NCBI GenBank assembly: GCA_026874595.1
Contig: CM049308.1
Location: forward strand, 16,676,001-16,740,000
Length of the DNA stretch: 64,000 nt
Source: Sipunculus nudus
Taxonomy: Eukaryota > Annelida > Sipuncula > Golfingiida > Sipunculidae
Reading direction: 5' to 3'
Numbering within the stretch: position 1 is the stretch's first letter; every line of letters begins with the position of its first letter. The position numbers and the translations under genes are program-made. Below, one piece after another: positions 14,801 through 26,800 of this stretch. The notes under the pieces were generated by a model. It saw only the letters and a list, made by a program, of their open reading frames with translations, ran no database searches and was not told the DNA's origin.

Positions 14801-17800
14801 ATTTCAAAGTCACATAATATCTGGTCAGTTGTAATACAATATCTGGTTTTGAGTCACATAAGGTATCATTTACAGTCACGAAATCCAGTTCAAAGTCACA
14901 AAATATCTGGTCTGTTGTAATACAATATCTAGTTTTGAGTCACATAAGGTCTCATTTACAGTCACAAAATCCAGTTCAAAGTCACATAATATCTGGTCTG
15001 TTGTAATACAATATCTGGTTTTGAGTCACATAAGGTATCATTTACAGTCACAAAATCCAGTTCAAAGTCACATAATATCTGGTCTGTTGTAATACAATAT
15101 CTGGTTTTGAGTCACATAAGGTATCATTTATAGTCACGAAATCCAGTCCAAAGTCACAAAATATCTGGTCTGTTGTAATACAATATCTAGTTTTGAGTCA
15201 CATAAGGTCTCATTTACAGTCACAAAATCCAGTCTAAAGTCACATAATATCTGGTCTGTTGTAATACAATATCTAGTTTTGAGTCACATAAGGTCTCATT
15301 TACAGTCACAAAATCCAGTCCAAAGTCACAAAATATCTGGTCTGTTGTAATACAATATCTGGTTTTGAGTCACATAAGGTCTCATTTACAGTCACAAAAT
15401 CCAGTCCAAAGTCACATAATATCTGGTCTGTTGTAATACAATATCTAGTTTTGAGCCACACAAGGTATCATTTACAGTCACATAATCCAGTTCAAAGTCA
15501 CATAATATCTGGTCTGTTGTAATACAATATCTAGTTTTGAGCCACACAAGGTATCATTTACAGTCACATAATCCAGTTCAAAGTCACATAATATCTGGTC
15601 TGTTGTAATACAATATCTAGTTTTGAGCCACACAAGGTATCATTTACAGTCACAAAATCCAGTCGAAAGTCACATAATATCTGGTCTGTTGTAATACAAT
15701 ATCTAGTTTTGAGCCACACAAGATATCATTTACAGTCACATAATCCAGTTCAAAGTCACATAATATCTGGTCTGTTGTAATACAATATCTAGTTTTGAGC
15801 CACACAAGGTATCATTTACAGTCACATAATCCAGTTCAAAGTCACATAATATCTGGTCTGTTGTGATACAATATCTAGTTTTGAGTCACATAAGGTATCA
15901 TTTACAGTCACAAAATCCAGTCCAAAGTCACAAAATATCTGGTCTTTGGTTATACATTTTCTAGTTTTGAGTCACACAGGCATCATTTTACAGTCAACCA
16001 TGAACTTCTTCACAGTCATTCACAAGGTATGTTACAGTCACATGGAATCAAGGGTACAGTCACACGTTCAACTCATTGAACCAGACCAGGACTATCTGGG
16101 CAGTCTCATTAATATTGTATCAGACACATTTGCATTTAAAAGTTTGCACAGCTTTGTGCCTACACTTGAGAATTATGCCTTTATTCAGCCTGAGTATTAT
16201 TTAGCTATTCAGGAAAATCAAAGAAAAGATAGCAAATCACACTTTTGACCTAACCAGTGGTCCTTGGCTGACCTTGATTGTAGACAATTTCAAATTGGTT
16301 TGGGTATGTTCATTTTGAACATGAGTCTAAACACTATCTACAGGTTCAAAAATCGAAGAACAAGACACAATGCCAAACCCATTTTCTGGAGATTCACTAA
16401 AGCTTCTGATGTCATTGGCAAGATAGCTGTACCAAAATGTAATCATGAGAAATACAAATGAATTTATGTGAAACCTCATAGTCTTGTCAAACTCCAATTA
16501 AAAATAAAGTTTCATATTATCTGACACAGATTTACAACAATGCAGACAATGTCCAACAAATAGGAAAAGGCAAAGAAAAGTATGCAAATTATCTAAACCA
16601 TGAATTCTATGTGACCTTAATTACATATTCATTGAATGAATAATCATGAGTAGAGCAGTTGTGAGCAACCAATTAAATTCTGTTGGCAATGTAAACAGTC
16701 CATCACTTGAGAAGCACAAAATGTTCATAACTTGGGCAACTCTCTCAAACAGAACATGTGTCGTGGGTAATAGAATGCCTGTCTTAATGTTTTTCTCATA
16801 TTTTTTTATACAAAGGAGACAGTATGAAATGTTCTAGGCCAAAGTTTGCAGGAGCTTTCTTCCAACTTACCTATTGTGATATATTCATCATTAGAGAACA
16901 GAGATACAGCAATTCCAGCTTATGTTGTCAGTAAATGAGATGTCACAGTCGACTGACCTTTGTGATGTCTTTGTGAGGCCAGTATTATCATATAAACAGC
17001 TCATGCAACCATGGGCATGAGATGCCTTCTGTGTGAGAGCGTTTTTTTTTTTTGTTTATTAGCATAATTAGGCCAGGGCCAGATCATATATACGGACTGA
17101 GGTGGTTAGATCAATTGAGATGAAAATACAGACATGCCATATCTCTGAAATATATGGATGCCCCAAAGGTCTGGTGATAACATTTCCAACAGAAAACATA
17201 CTTACCAACAGTAGCTACACATGTCAGGTGTGGATTTTTCCTATCAAGAGCTTCCAGCTTCATCCCTTCTTCCCATGTCACAGGCTCCCCAGACAGGTTA
17301 GACTGAATGTAATATACTCATCATTATTCTTCTAAACAGAATACAGCTCATCAATATAAATAATCAAAATGTAACAAAGCTAGCTCATAACTGGTTAATC
17401 TAAAAATCAATATAGCCTATCACTGGTTAACTGAAATAGAAATAACATATCACTTGGTAACTTGAATATAATAAAATTCATATGTCTTCCGAAATGCAGT
17501 GTAGCCAAACATCAGGTTAAACAATACAATATGGCTCTTAATTGGTTAATACAGCACAGCTTCTCACTGGCTAATCTAAATACAACACACCTCCTCAGTG
17601 GTTATTTTAAATGCAACAAAGCTCCTCATTGGTTAATTGAAATACAACATAGCTCCTCATTGGTTAATTTAAATGCAACACAATGGGCTGATCGTAAAAA
17701 TGTAACCCTTGCAAAAATGACAATGTCAAATTTGCAAAATTTTAACCGAGCAAATATGAGGCCAACCAGAGGATTTTGTGACAACGTTGACTCAAGTATT

Positions 17801-20800
17801 AATAAGTTATGACAGCTGGTTAACCAAATGGTCTAAATGGCTGGGTCTCTGATCCGTTGCATGGTCTAATACAATTGGGCAAAGCGGTTTGGCCAAACCA
17901 GTTTGGTGCATTCACACAAGCATCTAGCACCAATGTGTGTTGAGTACATTTCACATGTGGAACAATGTAACAACCTGCTGACACAAGCATTTGGGCTTAT
18001 GCTGTGACCAAGATGCTGTTTGAAAATTGGGTCCAAATAGTTTCAAAGAATTCACACGAGAGTTAAGTAAACATTTTCAAAACGGTTTGAGAATAGTTTG
18101 CATTTGCCATGTGAACACATGGTCTCAGTCTTGGTTCATATGGTCCCAGTCTCAGATTAGCTAGTCTTGACTGCATGAATGTAATTTACCACCCCTACAA
18201 CAGCTGAAATATTGTAATCTAGCTGCCTCATACCAGTTAGTGAAGGGAGAACTCACCTCTTGCAACCTGCAGTCCAGCAAAAATGTGGTCTGTTTAACAG
18301 GTTTGAAGTATGGACGATAATCATATGAATCCACATCTACACTGTACAAGGTCTCTCCCACAGACACGAAGTGAAGCTTCCACTGACCCTGATATACCAA
18401 TATACAATTACATAGTTATATAACAATAAAACACACACAAAGAATGGTGATGTATAATGTATTACACCATGAAGACGACCTTGGTAAAAACACATAAACA
18501 CGAAACTTGAATGTCCTTCGCTTGGAGAAACAATGCAACAATAATCCACTTTAATGCTTGGCAGAAATGTTGTCTTAAAGTAAACGTGTTAAGATCTGAA
18601 GCCCTGCTGATGAGAAATGTGCATGTGTAATGGACAATAGACAATAGCTGATTTACAGTCTAAGCTTAAACAATTAAACAAAGGAATGAAGCTGGGGTTA
18701 TTTCATAAACTATGAATAAAACTTCATTAATAAGGATACAGGTACAGGATTACAATTTATCAATACATGATGTATACAATTACAATGACTTTTAATGTTT
18801 AGACTTAATTTAGTGCTGATATTTTAACAATTGAAATTTCATTATAAAAACAGGCTCCCCAGCTGCATGCATCCACTTTTAGATTTTGACATGAGAACCA
18901 GATTGGGTTATATTTCTGATTACCCTCTCGTAATGAAAATAATGTATATTCACTTTTTCAAACATTTAAATGAAAGCCATGGACTGGTAATCACATTACT
19001 GTCTGACATGTACTTGCTGACCTTTTGGTCACTTGTCATGAGGATCTGGATGTGCTGGAGATCCTTGGGAGCTGTGAACAGATCTTGGTTGTCCTTGGTT
19101 ATGGTCCCTGTTTCCATGTTGATCAGCACAGTCTTATTGTTACGACTGAAAAAAATTTGGAACAAGTGTCAATCTGTGATTTCACACATCTGGAAAATTG
19201 GTCAATGTCCAAAGTCCCATGAGTGCCAAACGACTGGATTTCTCTTTTATGACTGTGTATGTACACACTACATACATGCTCCACAAATGCATCCACAAAA
19301 ACATACCGAAACAGAAGGTGAGCAAGTCAGATGATTTAGAGATGACATAAAAAGTTTTGATATGGTTACATTCTGATGTGTAACAATAGATTTTTAATGG
19401 AAAACAGAGGTTCAACCTTTATTTCTCAGAGGAACAAGGACACAATAACCCAGTTTCAGGTTTGTAAGAGACCTTAGGTACATCTAAGTGTATGTCAAAT
19501 TTCAAATTTGTAGGTCCAATGGTGTCAAAACAAGTTTACAGACTTCTAACAGACAGATGGATGAATGGAAAACACTTGGTGACCGCTACAGCTCCAATGA
19601 CTTTCAGTCAGCTAAAATAAGAAAAAAATATAAATACATAGACTGCTTTTCTATCAGCCAAACTCACATGATCCCAACACAGATTCCTCTGCCCAGGAGT
19701 AAACAGACTTCAAATGATGAGAAGTTGGTAGGGTTCATGCTCTTCTTTACATTGAATGGCTGTGTGTTTGGCATCACCGTGATCCAGTTACCTTTGACCT
19801 GTACTCCTGAGACTAGACTGATTCCCTCTTCGGGACTCATCTTGGGACAAAGTGTCTGCTTCATATGCTGGAACAAAATAAACAGAATATGACTATAAAA
19901 AGTTATTTGTTTTCTTTTTAAAAATATAGTCCTTTGTAGCCTGGTATATGTACATCTTTTTTATTTTTCTCTTTCCAAAATTCTAAATTTAAAAAAAAAG
20001 CTCTTTAATTGTCATCTGAATGAAACAGCCATAAACCAAAGTATGTAATGTAATGTAATTTCCTATTTTGAATGTAAATTTAGTTTTAAAAACAAAATAC
20101 AGTGCAAGATATATATTCCCAATCAGCTTGACATTCAGTACTCATTGGCCAAGGTCTGATCATGTCTGCTACTCATCCCCACAGGAATGACCATGTCTGC
20201 TACTGATAAAAAGAAGACTTGTCATTAGTGGTAGGCCGATCATCGAGTTTTTTCGAAAGTCAGTCAGTTTGCTCCCTCTTTCAAGCGCTCGATTACCAAA
20301 GGCAACTATCGATTACTTTGTACTCATGACTGTTTTTACCAGAATGTCTTTATGTTATAGGCAAAAATTACCCTTCCATTTTTTACAACATTCCGCGCTT
20401 CATGTAATGACCTGTGTTCCCAAATAACCTCCATATATAACTGAGTATGACACGGTAGATGAGAGAACGGAGGACTTATTAAACCTCTGTGAACTGGCAG
20501 GGAGCTGCAGAATTAACGGAGAGTTTTCTAATGAAATATTCATAGCAAAATATGGGCGGTATGGCATTAAAATGCTCAATAATTCTCCAGGTCTATGCCA
20601 ATTTTGCGAGATTCTCTTAGAAATAATCTCCTCAACTGATGTCAGGTGTCACTGCCGCATGAGTAATTATATTTTTAGCTTTCAATTACTTTTTTTTAAT
20701 TTTTACCAAAAATTATATGGGCCTGTAATTTTTCTGGCAGTCCTGTGAAACCAGTATGCATGTCGGCAGTCATCATAATTGTTTTAAAATGAAAGTCCTT

Positions 20801-23800
20801 GCTGGTTGTGAAGTTAAAATGATACGCGGGGGCATTCATGAGGGCCAGCAAGTAGATGTCCTGGACTGTGGTTTAATTCTTGATTACTATAATTAATTAA
20901 AATGAAACTTTGAATAGCATATCTTAGTGATAAAAGGAAAATATAAAAAAAGCAAAAAACTTCTTTTCATCAGGTAGAATTACTAAGACATGCGAGCTGG
21001 GTTAAGAGAGTACAGTTTCACAGATAATTGCACATTTCTTTATTTTTGTCTGAACCGATTAATAATCGATCATCGATCGGTTTGTCCAAACCGATGATCG
21101 ATTATGAAAAAGGAACCGACTCCCACCACTAATTGTCATGTCTGCTGGTTGGCCCTGCAGGACTGCTCATGTCTGCTACCCTTCCCCAGAGGACTGATCA
21201 TGTCTGCTACTTACCCACAGAGGAGTTGTCATGTCTGCTACTCATCCCTACAGGACTGACAATGCCTGCTACTGACAAAAAGAGGACTTGTCATATCTGC
21301 TGGTCGGCCCTGCAGGGGCTGGTCATGTCTGCTACCCTTCCCTAGAGGACTGATCATTCTACTACTTACACGCAGAGGCTTTACTATGTCAGCTACTCAC
21401 CCATAGGGGCCTGATCATGTCTGCAGCCAGACCACACACCAGGCACCTGTCTTCTCCTTCACAGCCCTTCATTTTATGGCCAGTCCGTACCCCAGAATAA
21501 GGCACCATTGCTATTAAACAATACATGAAAGAAATTAATTCTGCATGACTGGTATTGATAGGGAACTAAATTCAGCATCCGTCAAAATTTTCCATTTTAT
21601 ATTATAATTTTTCTTAATCAAGTTTGTGTTGCTACACTTATTATTCAACAAAAAGATAAAATAAACCAGCAACCTACAGTTATGAAATTATGTTGAAAGA
21701 AAAAGTTGATCATCAGTAAAACTCAGAATGAAGAGGGATAATAAAACAGATGCTGTGTCATGACCTTTCAATCACAATTCATTAATGTAACATAATAGAG
21801 AAGGCATTTAACAATATAATCACAGTGTTATTTTATGTATAATTTGAACACACACAAAAGAAGAGCTTTCATGGATTTATTATAGGCTTAAATATGTATT
21901 AGTATTCACCTTTGTTGAACTGCATATCTTTCCCTGGGAGAGTTCTCTGAAACACATGAGAATAAAAAGAGAGGGTGAAGATATACATAGTTTATCCCTT
22001 GGAGTTTAAAACTGTTCAAAGATAAATTCTACAGCTGAGATGTACTATATTACAGACAAGTGGTTAATACTGAAAAGTCCTTGGTTCAAACCCTGCTTGT
22101 CCAATGAAAAAATGGTGAGAACATGATAGAACCTGTTTTGTTCTGTTGTCTTGACAACAAGGTCTTACATCTGGATTATTCCCAGCCGAATGAAAACAAA
22201 ATTTACCTTTGGTCCATTGAACTTCTGGTAGGCAATACTTCGTACTGCTAGGCAATGTTCCACCACTGTTTCACCCTTCTCCAGTAAGGCACACAGTATA
22301 CCAGTCACCCCTTTAATATTCCCAGGTGAGGGTAAGTCCACATCTATTGTTATTGTGGTTGTTTCTGAAAAGACCCACCAATAATACAAGTTCAATTGGG
22401 TACTGAAGCATATATACAGGTAACTGTACCTCATTTGCTTAACAGTGTCATCTAGTGTTCAAAATTTTAAAATTAAAGGAGCCTATTCTGATATCTGACA
22501 TCTATGAACTATAGATAATTCTTCCATTCTTTCAGAAAAATAGGCTAGAAAATGCCAATTTCACAACACAGAGCTTTTTCTTTTGTTTATATTGATGTGT
22601 TAATAACATGTTGGGGCCCAAAATAACCTAGCAGTTTTGCAAATGGCATTTTACAGGTAGTGATTTTTTAACTTCTGCACATATCCAACCAACAACCTCC
22701 AGTTACATGTTTTTTTTTTTCTGTTTGTCAACATGGCTGCAGGTGCATTGCTGACAAACAGTTTGCTGATAAACAAGATCATTCATTTGTCAAAGAGGCA
22801 TCATAAGAACTTTGTTTAGAAGGAATTACCTACAGTTTATTAAAATAAATGCATAATAGGCCAAAAATCTCATAAATTCTACAGATAATGCAGTTGAAAA
22901 GTTAGCTTAAACACAAAACTTCTACATGAATCATATTCTTTTTTCAACCACAACAAAACGCAGCTTTTCTACAGAATTGCTTCTCCTTATTTTACGCATC
23001 CCATTTTTTTTACACATGAGCACCATGTCCTCCACATTCATTTGCCAATTGCTGCTCATGCCTCAGCCTCATCAAAGAAATCATTGTGATTACAGGCACA
23101 GATCCAGGATTTATTTTCAGAGGGGAGTCGGAAGATGTCTGGCCACAGACCATACATATTTATATTTGTTACAGTCAATGTGTAAAATCAGTCAATTTGT
23201 AAATTGCCTGAAATGTTCAGTCAATTTACAAATTGCTTGATTCGACCAGCCAATTTATAAAATGACTGAACGGTTCAGGCACTTAACAAATTGACTGAAA
23301 AACCAATAAGTTTATTTGACATATTGAATAAAATGATATGAAACAGTCCTTTGTTTCATATATCTAATTATTATGATATAATTAGTGGTGCTGATTAGTA
23401 TCTGAGGTAATAATGGAAATGATACATCTAGAGATGGCCCACTAATACCTTTTAGACATTCTTTACCTACAAAAAGAAGTTGTATAAAGTTTTACTTCTG
23501 CATACCTTTATTTCTGCCGTCATCTTTACTTTTGATTTCCATGACAACCCCTGAGATGTCAGTAAGAAGGACACGGTTGCGGCAGGTAACTAAGCTCATG
23601 ACAGGCCATTTGGTTGCTAGGATGTGATGCAGCACTGCTGTGATGATGGAATCAGAGATTGAGTGTACCATTCTGTATGAGGTCTTGATGGAGTAGCATG
23701 AATTTGGTTCTGGCAAGAAGTGATCCTTAAATGAAGAAGGAAAGTGATATTATAAACAAGCTGCTTATATATTTAGTATATACTTATAGACATTATATGC

Positions 23801-26800
23801 AGATATCCCAAGCCAAGATGTTACCTCTCCATAGTGCTGAGAAGATTTGTCAGTAGTCTTTTAAGATTATTTCAGTAGCAGACGCAAAATAACTTAACAA
23901 GTCCAAATTTTTACTTCTGAACAAATAAGGACATATATCAGAAAGAGGATTTTGACTACAAAATGTAGATCTTCATATTCCTAGCCTTTATATGTCAACT
24001 AACATTATCCCCGCCCCCAAGGAAAATATTAAAACTCAAGTTGCAAACACCTCATTATCCAAAAATGAATCTCCATTTAGACCTCTGATAAGTGACCTAT
24101 GATTAACTGGCCTATTTTCAACTGGCCTTTGTTTAACTGGTACATCACACTGAATTGTCTGCTACATTCTCTTCATTTTTTTTTTGGCAGCTTTGACACT
24201 TAATTTGCAGATTCATATTTCTTCAATGGATTTATTTTCTGATATTTTCCCTTTGTTACTACCTTCTTTTCTGGTTTTATAACTCAAAAAAAAGTATACA
24301 TCCAAAGAGGTTGTGGACTGAATCAGCAGCAGTAATCCAAAATCATCTCTGCTATGATGGTGGCAGGCTTTGGTATTGCTGTGGCTGGTTCAGTTCACAG
24401 CCACTTGAGATTAAACAAGTGACCCATGGGTCATGACGCTCAGCTTACTGGGAAGAGATTCACAAAAGGAAATTTTATCACCAGAATGGTAGTATATACC
24501 CATTCAACTGAAGCATCAAACAGATTAACCAACAGGCCAAGATTTAGTCTGTATTTATATATCTCAAAAATAGAGAAAAATGTGTAAACTTTTAAAACTA
24601 GAATACGGGTAACCGACAAGTGACTACATGTATCTGCCAAAATCGGATAGTGAGGCATGGATTGAGTGGCAAGGGGAAATAGAGTGAGGTATGTTGCATA
24701 TTAGCATGGATGTCTGCAGCCTAAATGTGTATGTAGGTTGTGCCACCTACCACAAATCCAGAAATCTGTCCAAGCTGTATACACCTGCAAAATTTTAGGC
24801 AGAAAAGTCAAACCACTACATGTATATGAGCGATTTTTGCCCATGGCAGACAAACAGACAAACACCGTGCAAAAATCTTTGCAGGTAACCCCTCCAGTTT
24901 TGTGTATGATAAAGACCTATGTGAGATCTAAACACATGCACAATTTTGGCCCAATCGGTCAAATGGTTCCTGAGATATGAGCTTGGATGTGTCCAGCGTT
25001 AACTAGAATGTAGGTGGCGCCACCTGTCATAAAATCAAGAAAGCTGTCCACGATGTATAAACCTGCAAAATTTTAGGCAGTTATGTCGAACCACTACAGA
25101 GAAATGAGTAATTTTAGGCCACGGCAGACTAACAGACAGACGCTGTGCAAACATTGTTACAGGTGGCTCCACCATTTTTTGTGTATGTTACAGAGCTATC
25201 AAAGGGCTACATTTGTATAAATTTTATTTCCTGATCAGTCAAACGGTTCCCGAGATATAAGCTTGGATGTCATCAGCATGAACGTGAACATAAGTGGCGC
25301 CACCTGTCATAAAATCAAGAAAGCTATCCTGGATGTATACACATGACGAATTTCAGGTGAATTAGTCAATTCACTGCAGAGATATGAGTGATTTTAACCC
25401 AAGGCAGATGAACAGATGGACACTGTGCAAACATGGTTACAGGTGGCGCCACCATTTTTTGTGTATGTTAAAAAGCAATCCAAGGGCTACATTTGTATCA
25501 ATTTTATTTCCTGATCGGTCAAACGGTTCCCAAGATATGAGGGTTTATGAGTGGAAACAGACCCACAAATGGACACTGGATAGAGAGGAAAGGTCAGAGG
25601 TCAATGCAAATTGGTTAGGCACCAGTTCACATGTGACCCGATAATAGGTGTAAGTTTGGGAAAAATCGGTCCATTAGTCTCTGAGGAGCTCGCTGGAAAC
25701 GAACGCCGCCACGGCGGAGGAACTCGGTCAAAAACATAGTATCCCCAAAACTTCGTTTTGGCGGATACAAAAATACAGGTGGCTCCACCAGTCTGCAGAA
25801 ACTAATAAAAACACTTAATGGTCAATATCCATGCAAAAAATCATGGTGATCTCTGCATTAGTTGTTCAGATACTTCAGTTTTTGTATCAAATTGTCCATT
25901 ATTCTGAGGGATACTTCGGAGTCCTATAGCTTGAAGGATATGGGTAACAGAGACCTAATTTCAAGTTTCCACCGGCACCTTTCATGGGCCTCCTTTCATG
26001 ACAAGAATGAAGATTCTAGGTCCAGTTGTTGCAATTTGTATCCTGTTGACAGATAACCACATCTTTAGAGGTCTCAAAAAAAAGAAAAAAATTCGTAAAA
26101 ATTTGAAAAAAAAATAGAGGTGGCACACCCAGTCTGCAGAAACTGATGGAACAGCTCATGATCAATATGTATGCCGAAAATCATGACCATCAGTGTTGTA
26201 GTTATTGAAATACTGCAGTTTTTGTATCAAATTTTCCATTATTCATGGGGGGGGGGTATTTTGGACCCATACAGCTTAAAGAATATGGGTAACAGAGACC
26301 TAATTTCAAGTTTCCATGGAGACTTTTCATGGGTCTCCCTGTGTGTCAAGAATGAAGATTCTTGGTCCAGTTTTTATGATTTGTGCCCTGTTAACAGATG
26401 TTCATATCTTTAAAGGTCTCAAAAATACAGAAAAATTTCGTAAAAAAAAACGAACAAATACAGGTGGTGCCACCAGTCTGCAGAAACTTATGAAACACTC
26501 CATGTTCAATATCCATGCAAACAATTATGGTTATCTCTGCATTAGTTGTTCAGATACTTTAGCTTTTGTATCAAATTTTCCATTATTCTGAGCTGTACTT
26601 TGGAGTGCCATAGCTCAAAGGATATGGGTAACAGAGACCAAATTTCAGGTTTCCATGGAGACTTATCATGGGTCTCCCTGTGTGTCAAGAACGAAGATTC
26701 TAGGTCCAGTCGTTACGATTTGTACCCTGTTGACAGATAACTACATCCTTAAAGGTCTCAAAAATGGAGAAAACGATTCGTGAACATTGAAAAATACAGG

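Noticed and set aside
14455-16075. CRISPR array
   Set aside because: The 86-bp units are contiguous without spacers, and the genome is clearly eukaryotic.
16264-16461. 65-codon plus-strand frame
   Set aside because: No family features and lies in intron 22 just beyond the minisatellite.
18831-19334. 167-codon plus-strand open frame
   Set aside because: It lies opposite exon 20 and intron sequence, has no family features, and the minus-strand exon has correct splice sites and phase.
22050-22115. tRNA-like sequence with GGTTCAAACCC and a GACAAG/CTTGTC end pair
   Set aside because: Too short for a tRNA and no anticodon arm; at best a decayed SINE head.
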